From Epiperipatus broadwayi (Eukaryota; Onychophora; Udeonychophora; Euonychophora; Peripatidae), in assembly GCA_028023455.1 (NCBI GenBank), contig JAQFVV010000318.1, positions 868,001 to 932,000 of the forward strand: DNA of 64,000 bases, in the 5' to 3' direction. Below, piece by piece: positions 1 to 13,562 of this stretch. Numbering within the stretch: position 1 is the stretch's first letter; every line of letters starts with the position of its first letter. The translations under genes were made by a program, and so were the position numbers. The notes below the pieces were generated by a model. It was not told where the DNA came from, made no database searches, and saw only the letters and a program-made list of their open reading frames with translations.

Positions 1-740
1 TACAAAATATTTATAATCTTAAAACAAATACTTACAAATATTATATTAAAATTAAAACAAAATATACAAAATAGAATAAAAGAATGATTAAATTTACAGA
101 TTTACAATTTCGAACATCATAAATGAGTAAGCCTTCACTCTGGCTTATGAATTAAAAAATTAGAAACACATATCATGTATTAATTACTCAAAAATATTCA
201 ATTATTTATTCTACAATATTGTATTAGCAAAAGTAGGTTTTAAAATAATGTTCATTCATATACTAAGTAATAATAAATTTTGCTTGGCACTATTCTATTT
301 CTATGATGTGTGTTTCATGTTCAAAACATAAAAATATAAATAAAATAATTAAATAAAATATAGGCATTTATCATACCGTAATATACTTTATTTGATGTAT
401 CATTGTAAAATATGCATTGCTTTATCAAAATGTTGTCAATTTATGAAAATCAAAAATATCAAAAATATAAGTAATGAATAGTTTATGATTCTTTTATCAC
501 CAAAAATATTTTACAAATATTAAGAAAAAATATGATTTCTTTGTTATATTCACCATCAATATTATACATTTAACATTATTTGTATTTCTTCACAATATCA
601 AAAAACCTATCTTGCCTTCTTCTAAATAGATCATCTTTTTTAAAATTATCCATTATTCATCTTTCAAAAATACTAGTCCACATGATGTTTTGAAAATGAA
701 ATTCAGATAGCAATACAATGCATAGGATAAAACACAGATG
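1..740. other. AT-rich sequence without recognised gene
   Basis: I see no supported gene or complete element here. A 25-codon minus-strand ORF at about 574-651 has an acidic/basic helical look but no splice context and no family I recognise. The stretch ends in a short (TA)n run near 757-771 that borders the duplicated ~4.7 kb sequence. Confidence 0.4.
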
Positions 741-744
741 TCTC

Positions 745-3700
745 TCCATTTCCAATATATATATATATATATTCTGCCCTTATCTATAGGTCATAATAAG
801 GTAGAATGGTCAATTGCTAAAAAAATTTTAAATTTTAAGATATGTTTGTATGATATATAAATAATAGTAGGATAATTAGATTTTATAGTACAATTTAAAG
901 CTGAAAATACCTGGTATATAAAAGTGTAATGGATTATTTAAAAGGAACAGTTAAATAAAGATTAAAGATATCCTTGCTTATGGTTGTAAAAGCTGGCCAT
1001 ATAAAATAACACAGCTATAAATAGTTAAAAGTATATTAATAATTCGAGTATAATATTTTAAAACTAATAAATTAAATCTAAACGATATGTAATATTATAA
1101 TTATCTTTAATAGTCAAAATTAATCTAATATATTTTAAAAATAAACTTTAGGATGGTGAGAATTATATTTGGTTCTACATTTTTAAATTATTTTCCAAAT
1201 TTTTATAAAATATATCAGTTTTGGTAATTTAGACCGAGACTTAAATTAAAAATCATCTGTTAAAGTTAGTAATCATGTGACTGTATATTATATACCTTCA
1301 CACACGCTTGTTAGACTAATAATAAAGTTTGTGAATTATAAAACTAAATATAATTGCTATCGATCCTTAAAGTAAAAGTTGAAATATTAAATGTTGTTTT
1401 AATAATTGTTTTTAAAGTTTAAATGATTTTGATAAAATTATAATTGAATTTAAAAATATTATTCTAAGTAATATTTAAGACATGACGTCATAAATTCTTT
1501 ATTTTAAAAGGGTTTAATTTATTATAAAACTAAAATGTGTAAATTTGTTCGCGCTAAAAGTCATTAACCAATCAACGGAGGTAATTTAGCAGACAAAATA
1601 TAAGAATTAGACGAAGCGGGAGAGAAAGTAATGTGTAAGTGAAGGAGGAAGTAACATTTTTTAGCTGGATAAGACCGCAAGCTAGAAAAGGGATATAATT
1701 TTAAAATTTTATATTTATTGTAAAAGTTTTTTTTTAACATATAATATTTTGACTGCCTTTACATGAAGGGCTAATTTTTAAAAGGTTCTTGCCAGTGATT
1801 TTATTCAAGTTTAACCAAAACCTTACGGTAAAAATGGAAGTACTAACGGAAAAAATACCTAAAAATATTGCTAAAGGAAAAATATTTGTAAAGTGCCTAG
1901 ATACAGCTTTATTTATGCTCAACCAAAAACTTATTATTGTAACTCAGAGGAATATAATTAGGACGCTATACGAAAACTTAAAAGAGAAGTTATTTGCCGT
2001 CAGGAAAAAATTATGACGCACAAATTTATAAGGCTACTCTAAAGTTTTTTTTTTTATTCTTCTCTATGGGAAAATTAAGATGCTGTATATTATAAAGAAT
2101 TATGTAAAAGTTATAATGAGAAAAAAAATGTTTGTCCTTTTTAAAGGAAACATTACAAAGTATATAGTTACCAGAACTTTAAAAGAAAGGAAAATTTTCC
2201 GAATAATAATATGAAAGAGCCATTATTTTTTATGAAAAAAAAAAAAGAACAGAAAAACTTTCTCTAAGAGAAATTGGAAAATATAAATCTAATATACGTA
2301 ATAAAATGGATCCATGGAGACAGAAAAAATTTACTGAATATTTAAATAAAAGTACCTAGAAGATGCATCATAAAAGTCGCACGGGAAAATATTAGCAGAA
2401 AATATTAGAAGAGAATATGTAGACGTTTTTCTTTATGTGATTAACTAATAGCATAATTAATAATTGTATTAAATATTATGAAAAACCAAGGATTGTCATC
2501 TATGAATATTTATTAAACAGAGCAATAATTGTTTTGCCTTAAAATAGAACATTAAGTGACTGAAGAAGAAATAATAAACATTTTTTTTTTTTAGCTTTAA
2601 TATGAACGGTTTTCAAGAAAGTTTGATGAAGAAGTACAGTAAATATAGTTTAAATATTTTTTACTAAGTTATTTTAAAATATAAATGCTATGTGAGATTA
2701 GGGAAAACATATAAACATAAATTTAGTAATATTGAGATTTAAATATAATAGCTTGATAAAATTATTAGAAATATTGTTTAAAAATAAAGTGTATGTATGC
2801 CAGTCTTATATCTACAAGAATCAAATGGATGGTGAAGCCTACGGAATGCGATCGAGAAGATAAAGATCGTTTGGTAATATTGATATTTATTTATAATGCA
2901 TAATGTATTTTTTTTTAGATCATCTATTGATTAAGAATGAAGTGTGAAAGTTTGAATTATATGTACACATTTTATACAACATTTTAACATATAATGAGAT
3001 AGGAGTAATTCGGAATATGCATGCAATAATTTATTTGAAGTATATTAATAATATAATTTAACAGAACAATTGTGTGATTCTTTTGAACTTTCATGTGATA
3101 AAGTATTCAGATATTTTAAAATAGTTTGTATATGATTAAATATACGAGAAAAGTAGTAAGCAAGCTGTCTTATAGAACAGTGGAATAGTTTTGAAATAAA
3201 TGAATTTTATTATTGTTAGAAATGCAGATATGTATTTGTCGATGTACAGTATAGAAAAATCTTGAGAAATAAGATCGGATAGTGACTTGGAAGTACTAGT
3301 GGAGAGGAAACCAAGATGATGGGTTTTTTTTTAAGAAATAGGAAAATAAAGAATTTGGATCATATTTAGTTTGTGTGATTTCAGTATAGTTAACTAGGTC
3401 CTATGACTGAACACATATAGTTTGGACAGTGTTTTTTGCATATCTTTTAAACTTTTGATGTTAGAATAAAGCTGAAGAAATAGCTTTAACATCGTTCCTA
3501 TAATAGAGGTTGGTAGACAGATAAAGGTCACTCCTCTATAGTGTCTTTTAATTCACTGTGCCATGATTGTTAAGGTTTATGACGAGTAATATTCTAGTTA
3601 TATTTTGATCCTATACATCTATCTTCGCTATCCTTATTTTGTGAATCTGCATCGGTCAGAAAGATATTTTTAAAGAAATAATGAATAAAATAGAACTGAA

Positions 3701-5375
3701 GATAAGTTATAGTTTATGTAAGAATAGTTTATTTGCTGGAATGTATAGAATTGTGTAACTTTAAAATTGAAAGTCCAAAATATCATAAAGAGAGAAAGAA
3801 TCATATAATACATTGTAAAATTAATTCGGAAATGAATATAAGATTTTTTTTAAAAAAGAAATCTAAACCAAGTATTTAAAAGTGATAATAAAATTTGAAT
3901 GAATTTTTTTTTTTAAATAATATTTAGAAAATAAGTATTGCATATTTATTAAGAAAATAGTTCAATAAGGTATAATAAACATATACTTGTGCATGGTATA
4001 GTAATAGTTGTAATTATATCATCTGAAGTAAGGCTTAAATGAGAATATTAGGATTAATAAACATCGGATAATGAACAATAAAAAAACCTAATACCGAATG
4101 TAGAACAATGTTTTGACTTTGTAAGATTCCATACAACCAATATAAAACTAGAGTTTTATTATTTTGTAGAATTTTTACTACGAATGTAAATTTTGTAAAA
4201 ATATAATTTTAATAATATTAAGGATGCAAAGTGTTTGTGATAAGCATATAAGAAATGCATTTTGTAACAAGCTAACCATAATAATAAATCAAATAATAAT
4301 ACTGTATTTTCTTAAGCATTTTAAAGATAAGATTTAACTAGGAAAAATAAATAGTATTTTGATTTCATTTTTTATAAACTAGTAAACTAAGTTGAGATAG
4401 GAGAGTAAGGGATATCCAATGTACATAATGTAAAAATATTGTTAATTTATTTATGTTGTTAATAAACTTTGTTTTAAATTAAAAAATAATAAAGTTTTGT
4501 GTCCGCGTTGTTATTTCTCCACATGGATGCATGAAATCACAATACATTTATAATTGAAACAGACATATAAGTTTTGCACAAAAGGGTAAACATAAAAGTG
4601 TTATAATAATTTTGAGAATTTATTGGTATGTTAAAATTAAAAGATCATAATTTTATATTATTTATTGGTCATAAGTCGGTTGCCACAATATTACATTAAA
4701 TTATATGCTAATGTTGCCACACGTATTCTGTTGTCAGATTATTAAAATACTACCACGTACGTATTTATTTATTTCATTTAGGAAGAAATAAGATTATATA
4801 TTATATTATTATTGTTATTATTATTTTATTATTGTTAGTTGCTGTGTAGTAGATTATGACATAAAATTCCCTTTTCATATTTTACTACCGAAATTTTAAA
4901 TCAGTTAGAATACAATTTATGAACCTGAGATTTTATTTTATTCTATTTTACTTCATTTTATTTAATTGAGCTAGATTCTTGTTATAAAGAAGATTAAGAT
5001 ATGATTATTATTTTTTTAATCGTAATGAATAGGGCTTAGAAAGTCGTAAGAATACTATAAGTTAGTTATTTGGTATAGTGTTCTTATGCCATTGAGGTAG
5101 TATCGTGTGGATAATATCTCAATGTAGTCTATCTCGTTCCCCGTATTGTCACTCCATGTCTCATGAAAATAGTAAATATTTATTAATTCATTTTAAAAAA
5201 TTGAACCGTATTTGTATTTTAGAAATTAGAGCTAGTAATCATTTTTAATCAATGCTGAATATTTCATTTATTTATTTGTTAACTGAGCTAGAACCCGGAA
5301 TATTCGTTATAAACAGTATATTTTTGGGGTGAGAACGCGCGGGGGGAGGTTAGAATATATATAGAATAAATAGAT
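745..5375 (+). repeat. Diverged ~4.7 kb duplicated element, copy 1
   Basis: This stretch matches 8725-13515 collinearly in direct orientation. Shared anchors include the 'gttgtaaaagctggccat' block (984 and 8930), 'aagctgaagaaatagcttt' (3471 and 11539), an 'aataaactttgtt' polyadenylation-like block (4460 and 12568) followed by 'ttttgtgtccg', and 'ttatgccattgaggtagta' (5085 and 13250). Both copies are bordered by (TA)n on both sides. The ends resemble short imperfect inverted repeats (TTCTGCCCTT on the left, TTCTAACCTC when the right end is reversed). A CRE-like TGACGTCA (1483) and a CCAAT block (1567) lie upstream of a short ORF. No transposase, RT or long coding region is recognisable. It may be a non-autonomous mobile element or an old segmental duplication; I infer the former weakly from the TA-bordered ends. 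Confidence 0.7.
1834..2016 (+). CDS. Short conserved ORF in duplicated element copy 1
   Basis: A 60-codon ORF starting MEVLTEKIPKN and containing KIFVKCLDTALFMLNQK. The homologous position in copy 2 (9966-10115) also starts with ATG and encodes a related peptide with KIF....DTAL...N..V at the same spacing. The two peptides align without gaps for about 36 residues, whereas the flanking DNA shows many small indels. That pattern is compatible with past coding constraint but the ORFs are short and lie in AT-rich DNA. I do not recognise the family. An in-frame upstream ATG at 1789 exists but is not conserved in copy 2, so the 1834 start is preferred. Confidence 0.22.
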   Translation: MEVLTEKIPKNIAKGKIFVKCLDTALFMLNQKLIIVTQRNIIRTLYENLKEKLFAVRKKL

Positions 5376-7144
5376 GAATCCATATCTTAGTGTAAAAGTT
5401 ACATATTTTTAATATAACAATATCTTATAATTTATTATCCTTTTTTTTACCTTTTTTAAGAAAATAATTGTAGTAATTAAAAGGCAGGTTCTTAAAATAT
5501 ATTCCAATATTCATTTGTCCAATATAACTTTCATTAAAATTATGCCCTTTATAATAGATATCTTTTTTTCCTTTAAAATATCATGACTTTTTTTAAAAAT
5601 AATATCAATAAAACATTAAAAGATTTAATAGAGTACAATATATTTTATAGCTTCCTCTCAAATATTTCATAGAATTAACAGGTAACTTATCATTTAATCT
5701 TTTCCGCTAATTTTTCTTTGAATTATATTTTTCAAAAGTCTTAAAATTTATAATTACAGATATTTGCATTATATAATATATACTTCGAAATAATATCTGT
5801 CTGCAATTTTGAAATATTCTGCAAAAATTAACAAATAAATTTTTATATAGCACTGAAAAAAATTGTGCTTTAATAATTCGTTGATCTTTCCTCTCAAATC
5901 TTCTAATAACAATAATAAGTTTATGTTCCATGATTTATTAGTAAATTCTAATCAAGTTTTCAAATAGTGACTGGCAGGAAATTTATTAAGTTACTCGCAC
6001 ATTTTTAGTTATACTAAATATCAATTTCATCTTTTTTACTTTTATAAAAGAATATTATATTAAAATTTAAAAAATACTTGTTTATTAACAAACTGATATT
6101 ACTTCAAAAAAAAAAATATTTTTAAAACAATAAGACTAACTATAAAATTAACTAGAAGATTAATTATCAGACTTTTTATCAGACTATCAGACTACTAATA
6201 ATTTTAATTATACACAGTTTTATACCTCCTTCAAAAAACAATTCTGATTGGTTAATTCATCAACTAATTGTAACTTCATTTGCATATTTGTCAATTATGT
6301 ACTTTTAAAAATCAGAAATAAAATTATGAGTCATTATTATTGTTTAATACTATAAAAAACATTTAATTCTCAATTAATTTTATAATTATTTTAAAACTAA
6401 CCATATTTAATAAAAGTGTATCCATTTTTAGTTTATCTTTACCAATTTAAAATATCTTTAAAAACTAATTAAATAATATTCTATATTTATTTTTATCATG
6501 TACAAATACCTCAATTTTAGTAACAATTTTATAAAGTAATTAAACAATTTTCATTAAATTCATGTAAGCATTACACAGATCATGTGATCTGTTTATTCCA
6601 GACAAATGTTGCAATATTTGAATTTATTATCTGAAATCAACTAAATAAATATTTAATTACAAGAAATATTGTATTAAAAAAAATATTATATACAATAATA
6701 AAAATTTGGAATAATAAATTCTGACATTTTATAATATTACTAAAATTAAAACATATAATACATCACAAAAATCAAAACTTTAATAAATAATTTGATATGA
6801 TTTACACATAATTTAATAAGATAAATTTAATAGCTTATTTGAATATTAAATATTACATTAAAATTAATGGTTTTCAATGCTTATTTAACAAGCTGTTTAA
6901 TACCTTTTTAACTTGTAACTATGACCATTTATTCCTACCATATAATATTAATTTACTGTGCTTATATTTTTATAATCTAAAAATTTAGAATAGCTTTTAT
7001 ATATTCTTTAACTACTTATAAATTAATATCAACAAATTTTAAGTCCCTATAAACATCATTATGACAATGATAGAACTTATATGTATCTTAATTTAATTTT
7101 TTAAAAAAAAATTAGCTTTTAAATACAGTCTGCCCTAACAAAAA
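5376..7144. other. Unique AT-rich stretch, no clear gene
   Basis: Beyond a weak candidate Rab exon at 5784-5818 (separate entry) I find no supported feature. The sequence is simple A/T-rich DNA with short A and T runs. Confidence 0.4.
5784..5818 (-). CDS. Weak candidate exon 5 of the Rab24-like gene
   Basis: On the minus strand a pyrimidine-rich acceptor (ATTTTTGCAG) is followed by 35 nt that, joined to the phase-1 end of exon 4, read EYFKIADRYYFE, then a GTATAT donor. The pattern Y...I.A..-F-E fits the position just before the G5 motif (ETSAK) of Rab proteins. The exon is very short, the donor is weak, and the surrounding 74-codon open frame means similar peptides can arise by chance in AT-rich DNA. 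Treat as a lead only. Confidence 0.15.
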
Positions 7145-7152
7145 GGGTACTA

Positions 7153-7521
7153 CAGGGGTCCCCAACCCTATTCCCACAAGCACCATGGCACCTGCAGACC
7201 CTTTTACATGTACCCCCACTATCTGAACATGATAAAAAAATATTTATCTGATACAAATAAATTTAATTTTTAAAATGTCTTATAAATTATTGTATTATAT
7301 TGTAATGAAATTATAGGGCATACTATACTTTTACAGCATAAAAATATAAACATTAATTATATGTTTTTGTACATTATGTGTATTATTAACAATATCCAAA
7401 TATAAATTTACATTAAAAAAATAAACAGTGCTTGCCACCTGGTTGAAAAAATAAATGGTGCCCACCACCTGGCCAGTATTATAGAATGTGCTCTTAAGTA
7501 CAAAAAGGTTGGGGACTTCTA
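7153..7521. mobile_element. Non-autonomous hAT element (369 bp) with 8-bp target duplication
   Basis: The element starts CAGGGGTCCCCAACC and ends with the inverted GGTTGGGGAC followed by a diverged end. It is flanked by perfect 8-bp direct repeats GGGTACTA at 7145-7152 and 7522-7529. An 8-bp duplication plus CAGGGGTCCCCAAC-type ends is diagnostic of the hAT superfamily. No transposase is encoded. It sits directly beside a (TA)n tract. Confidence 0.85.
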
Positions 7522-7523
7522 GG

Positions 7524-7527
<4 letters not shown>

Positions 7528-7566
<39 letters not shown>
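7528..7566. repeat. (TA)n microsatellite
   Basis: About 39 bp of uninterrupted TA between the hAT element and a ribozyme-family repeat. Confidence 0.95.
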
Positions 7567-7570
<4 letters not shown>

Positions 7571-7960
7571 AGAGACTTGAACTCAGACTTTCAAGCTTCC
7601 TACACCTATGCACTCTATCCTATACAACTGATACATAGGACCACAGAATGTGAAAAAAATAAATGAACTCCAATATATGTATTTTATTCATCATTTCATT
7701 CAAATCCCATCTCCTACACATATATACAATCAGTGCTGAGTCTGTATTAAAATAGCAAATCTTCAAACTTTAATGACCAAGTTTCAATCTTTTTACACTC
7801 CAAATCTTCAGTCATATATATCATTGAAAATCCAATGATGCAACACTCAAAACTCTTGCTGATGCCAATATTATTGTCATACCCATATTGACTTTAAGTC
7901 ACTCTGACCCCTCACATATAAAACTTTTATAGGTCCATTTTAATACACAGAAGAGGATGG
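7567..7960 (-). repeat. Hammerhead family C repeat, degenerate copy
   Basis: Read on the minus strand this carries the family order internal part ('cactctgacccctcac' reversed) then terminal part with the position of the hammerhead (around 7655-7715), ending with the 'gagttcaagtctcttc' motif. The CUGAUGA core is not intact in this copy. It matches 8300-8690 in opposite orientation and the 44.3-44.9 kb locus. Confidence 0.7.
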
Positions 7961-7983
7961 ACAGAATACAGACTAAATATATA

Positions 7984-8720
7984 ATATTCAAACATAAGTA
8001 TGTTGTCTATACTAAACAATGTAATTAGAAGAGACTTGAACTCATATTTTCATGCTCCCTCTAGATATGTACTCTATCTTATACAACCAGTACACATAAC
8101 CACAAGTGAAAAAGATAAACAATATCCAATATACATATTCATGCTAAACCAGCACCTATCAGTTGGTCCAGATCATCTCTCACACATATATACAAATAGT
8201 TCTCAGTTTATATTAAAATAGAAAATCTTCAAAGTTTAATAGACAAGCTTCAATTTTTTTCACCCTCATATTATTTTGTGTATTTAATTGATAATATTCA
8301 GGTCCTATATGTGAGGGATCAGAGTGACTTAAACGCAACATGAATATGACAATAATATCGGCATCCACAATGGCTTTGATCATTTCATCATTAGATTTTC
8401 AATGATATGGATGACTAAAGAGTTGGAAGGTAAAGAGTATTGAAGCTTGTCCATTAATATTTGATGATTTGCAATCTTAATATGGACTGAGCACAGATTG
8501 TACATATGCTATGGGAGATGATGATCTTGATCAACTAATGAGTGATCGTTCAGCATGAAATACATATATTGGAGATTATTTATCTTTTTCACATGTATGT
8601 GATCATGTGTATTAGTTGTATAAGATAGAGTGCATAGCTGTAGGAAGCTTGAAAGTCTTGAGTTCAATTCCCTTCTAATTACATTGTTTAGTATAGACAC
8701 TATACTTATATTTGAATATT
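7984..8720. repeat. Inverted pair of hammerhead family C repeats
   Basis: The left arm (from 7984) and right arm (to 8720) are reverse complements over at least 230 bp, both ending in the 'gtctatactaaacaatgtaa' block (8007 and reversed near 8697) and an outer 'atataatattcaaa' end. The hammerhead core is mutated in both: CTGATAG in the left arm (minus strand) and CTAATGA in the right arm (8540, plus). The right arm also includes the internal part of the repeat (8320-8480). Confidence 0.75.
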
Positions 8721-8724
8721 ATAT

Positions 8725-11700
8725 ATATATTGTGCCCTTTTCTATAAGTCAGTAATAGTTTATAACAGTCAATTACTAAAAATTTTAAATTTTAGAATAT
8801 GTTCTTTTAATACATTAATTATATTAAGTCAATTATATCTTTAAAGTACAATTTGAAGTTAAAGAGAATACGTAATGTATAAAATCATTTAAAAATAGTT
8901 ATATAAAGCTTTAAATATTGTTGCATATGGTTGTAAAAGCTGGCCATATTAAATAACACAGCTATAAATAATTAAAAGTATATTTAAAAATTCGATTTTA
9001 ATAGTTTAAAAATGTATAATTTAATAAATGCTATGTTTAAATTTGTAATCATATTTAAATAGTCAAAATTAATATAGTATATTTTAAAATAAACTTTGTG
9101 ATGGTGAAAATTATATCTAATTCTATATTTTCTAAGTTGTTCTTCCAAATTTTTATAATTATTTTATATAATATAATAAGTGTATCAATTTTATAAATCT
9201 AGGCAGAGAAATAGATTAAAAATCATCTGTCAAAGTTATTAATCATGTGACTTTTAATGTATACTCTCACACACATGCTTGTTTGAAATAATAACAAAGT
9301 TTAAAATATTTTAAAAGTTATATTATAGAATTGGATAGAATTATTGCCTATCATAAAAGTAAATAGTATTAAACATTAAGTTAACTATCGTATAACATGT
9401 TTAAATAATGTAATAAAGACGAATACATTCATAATATAAAAATTAAATATTTTATTTAAAAAAAATAGATAAATTGAATATTAAGAAATGGAATAAGTTA
9501 TTAAAATTGTTTTAAAAGCTATTTTAAATGTTTAAATGATTTTAATAAAATAATAATTTATTTAAAAGTAATATTTTAAATAATATTTTAAGTTCATTAC
9601 ATCACAATTTCTAATTTTGAAATTCAATTCTACTATAAACTAAAAATATGTAAATTTGTTCTCAAGCTAAAGTAAGAATTAACCAATAGGAATAGGTATT
9701 CTTACAGACTATAAATATGAATTGCACGGGGGTATAGGGGGAGATTAATAATGTATTGAAACCGGAGAAAGTCAATTTTTTTTTTTGGTACTTTCTTATC
9801 GTTTATTTTGCAAAAACTAATTGATAATTTTAAAGTGTTTTGCAAAAGAAAGTTTTAGAAAAAAATTATATATTTAGAAACTTCGTGGAGATGATTTTCT
9901 AATTTTTTAAAGTACTTACCAGTCGTATTTTATCTAAAAGTTTAACCTAAACTTTGCAATAAAAAATGGATATACTACGAAATAAAATGGATATAAATTG
10001 TAATACTGTAAAAATATTTGAAATATTTATTGATACAGCTTTATTAATATTTAACCGAAGAACTGTTTTGGTACATAAAAAAAAAACCACAGCTCAGACA
10101 TTATATGGAGTCTAAAAAATGTATTGAAACGCATTATTATTTATAAGCCTATCCAAGATTTATTTTTTAAATAATAATGAGACAAGTATATCTCATGAAT
10201 CATTTTATAGAATATTATATTCAAAGGAGTAAAATGTTATATCCTTTCTGAAGGTAACATTTTTTTTTTTTTTTTTTTTAAAGTGATATATAAAAATACC
10301 AAATGAAAGTTTAAATGTATCAAGAAGGAAACATATATAAAAAAGTGAATACATAGTTGAATAAAAGATGGATCCATGGAAATACAAATAGTACTTAAAA
10401 GTTTATCGAATATTTTTAAAGTTAAATTAGATGGATTGATGCATCGGATATGCAGAGAATATTGGTAGAGAAGATTAAGAAGCTTCACGGGATTAATTAA
10501 TATTATCGTCCTAAAAATTAAAACCAAGGATTATTTTCTAAATTTTACTAAATGGATTAATAATTATTTTTATTTTAAACTTTAACATGCTTGGAGGAGA
10601 ACATTTTTGGAAAACTCTAGAGAAAATAATAAGCATTTTGGACTTATCAGGAACTATTGTCAAGAAAATATGTAAATATAGTTTTGATTCCTTTTATTTT
10701 GTTAACCTAGTTTAAATTTAAATTTTTTATATAAGATTAGGAAAAACATAAAAACATTAATTTATTAATATTAAAATTTTATAATATAACAATCTAATAA
10801 TTTAGCTAAAAATATTTTAATATAAAGTGTATGGGTGTGAATTTTTTTTTATATATCTACAATGCTCAAGTGGATAAAGAAAAGCCTACTGAACATGATG
10901 ACTAGATAAAGGTTATTGGTAATAATAATAACTATTGATAATTTATAGTGTATATTTTTTTTGTTTTCTTTAGATCATCTATAAATTGGAAGAATGAAGT
11001 GTAAAAGTTTTTTTACTTATATGTACCACATTTCATACAACATTTTAAAAAAAACATTATGAGATAGAATTGATTTGAAAATATGCATACGGCGATTATT
11101 TTTTATTAGTAATGTAATCCAACATAACAAATAATTATGTGATTCTTTTAAAATTTTCATGTTATTGGATATTTAAATATTGTCTAAGTAGATTGTATAT
11201 GATTATACATATAGAATAATGAAGTAAGCAGACTTTTCTTGTAGAACAGCTAGATTGTTTAACTATTAATGAATTTTGTTTATTGTTTTTGTAAATGCAG
11301 ATAGTTATTTATCGATGTAAGATGTGGAAAATCTTGAGAAATAATGTTGAGATAGTGGCTTGGAAGTACTTAGTGAACAGGAAACCAAGATGATGTTTTA
11401 AGAAATAGGATGTTATAAGGAATGGAAATAATATTTAGTCTTTATGTGAATATCAGCATAGTTAACAAAGCCCTATGACTGATACACATTTTATTTGGAC
11501 AGTGTTTATATTTCTTTAAATATTTGATGTTCTAATAAAGCTGAAGAAATAGCTTTAACATCGTCCCTGTACTAGAGGATATTAGGCAGGTAAATGCCAT
11601 ACCTCTTCACACTGTGCCATGATTTTGAGATATGTTAAGAGTAATACTCTAGCTTTCTTCCTTAATCCTATGCATCTGTTTTCGCTATCTTTATTTCATG

Positions 11701-13515
11701 TAACTGCATCGTTTAGTAAGATATTTTAAAAGAAATGATAAATAATTTAGAACTAAGGTTATGCTATCGTTTTTGGATAAGATTAGTTTATTTGCTTATA
11801 AGGAGCAGAATATTATAACTTAAAATTGAAGATCCAAAGTATCCTAAGGAAAGAAAAGAATCATAGAATATATTTTGAATTTTATTTCGGAAATGAAATA
11901 TAAACTTTTTTAAAATAAGGTATCTAAACAAAGATATTTTCTTTAAAGTGATAATAATTTTAAATGCTTTAGTATTATTTTTTTTAAGAGAAAAATAAGT
12001 ATTGCATATTTTAAAATACAATAGTACAAAGTAAATTATGTAAACAATATGCATAGTATATTTTTTGTTTATTGATTAACAGACATGTATTGATGATTAC
12101 ACTTATATCATACTAAAGTAAGGCTTAAAGAAGAATATATTATGATTAGTAAACATTGTGTGATAAATACTAAAATCTAGTACTGAATTTTGGATAATAT
12201 TTTGTGTAACATCTTTGACTTTGCAAGATGAAATTTTTTTTAATATTTTGAGAAGTCCATACTCATTATAAAATTTTGTTTTCTATGGAATGTTTTCTAA
12301 GTATGAATTTTTAAAATAAGATAGTTTAATAATATTAAGGATAAAATGCTGTTGCTAATAAAGTAGATAAATATATTTGTAATAAGTTAACCATAATGAG
12401 AAACCAAATAGTAACATTTTTTTTAAAATTTTGTCCCAAATCTAAATAAAAATATAATTGAAATATAAATTTTTTTTATAACCCGGTAGATCAAACTGTA
12501 AAGTAAAAAAGTTAAGGATATCCACTGTAAATAGTGTAAATAAATTGTTTATTTATTTGTTGTTAGTAATAAACTTTGTTAAATTTTGTTATTTCAAAAA
12601 TTTTGTGTCCGAGTTATTTATTTCTCCACATCGCTGCATGAAATCACGATATATGCATAATAATCGAAACAAATATATAATTTTGCACAAAAAGATAAAT
12701 AGAGAATTATTTAAGAATTTAAATATTTTATTGGTATTCATTATAATTAAATAATCATAATCTTACATTATTTTATTGGTCATAAATCAGTTATCACAAT
12801 ATTATATTAAATTATATGCTATCAGTTGCCACACATATTTTGTTTGTCAGATTATTAAAATGCTACCACGAATTTATTATATCATTACATGAAGATATAA
12901 GATCATATTATATTATTTCATTATTTTATTATGGTAATAAAATTATAGTAAAAAGAAAAGATATACAGAATTAGTTAAACAATGAAGAATATTATTACTG
13001 TTATTTATTATTATTAGTTTCAGTGTAGTAGATTATGACATAAAATCCCTTCTCATATTTTACTACCGTATTTTTAAATTAACTTAGAATAAACTTTATG
13101 AACCTGAGATTATTTTATTGAGCTAGATTATTAAATAGAAGATTAAGATTTAATTATTAGTTTAATCTTAGTGAGTAGAAGTTATTAAAGTCGTAAGAAT
13201 ACTATGAGTTTGTTATTTGAAATAGTAATAAAGGGGGAGATAGTGTTCTTATGCCATTGAGGTAGTATCCTGTAGGATATTGGCTCAATGTAATCTATCT
13301 TGTCACATGTATTTTCACTTCAAGTCTCATGAAAATATTAAATATTTATTTAATTTATTTTTATAAACTGAACCTTATTCGTATTTTAAATTTGAGCTAG
13401 TGAAACATTTTAATTTCAATGCTGAATATTTTAGTTATTAATTATTAACAGAGATAGAACCCGTTTTATTTTATATCATATATTATCTGGAAGTGAAGAT
13501 GCACGAGAGCAAGGT
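8725..13515 (+). repeat. Diverged ~4.7 kb duplicated element, copy 2
   Basis: Collinear direct copy of 745-5375, by eye moderately diverged with many small indels. It starts just after a (TA)n run with TTGTGCCCTT and ends with a reversed TTCTGACCTTG before another (TA)n run. The CCAAT block, the short ORF, and the AATAAA-containing 'aataaactttgtt' block are present in the same order. No known protein domain was found. Confidence 0.7.
9966..10115 (+). CDS. Short conserved ORF in duplicated element copy 2
   Basis: A 49-codon ORF beginning MDILRNKMDIN with KIFEIFIDTALLIFN at the position matching KIFVKCLDTALFMLN in copy 1. The homologous ATG and the lack of indels across the shared part are the only support. 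It is shorter than copy 1 because of an earlier stop. Function unknown. Confidence 0.2.
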   Translation: MDILRNKMDINCNTVKIFEIFIDTALLIFNRRTVLVHKKKTTAQTLYGV

Positions 13516-13562
13516 CAGAATATATATATATATCACAAAATAAGCTCTTAACAAGCTTTGAG

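Noticed and set aside
574-651. 25-codon minus-strand ORF with DDLFRRRQDRFFDIV, considered as a late Rab24 exon
   Set aside because: No acceptor in frame, no C-terminal cysteines, and only a chance resemblance to the DELF part of Rab24.
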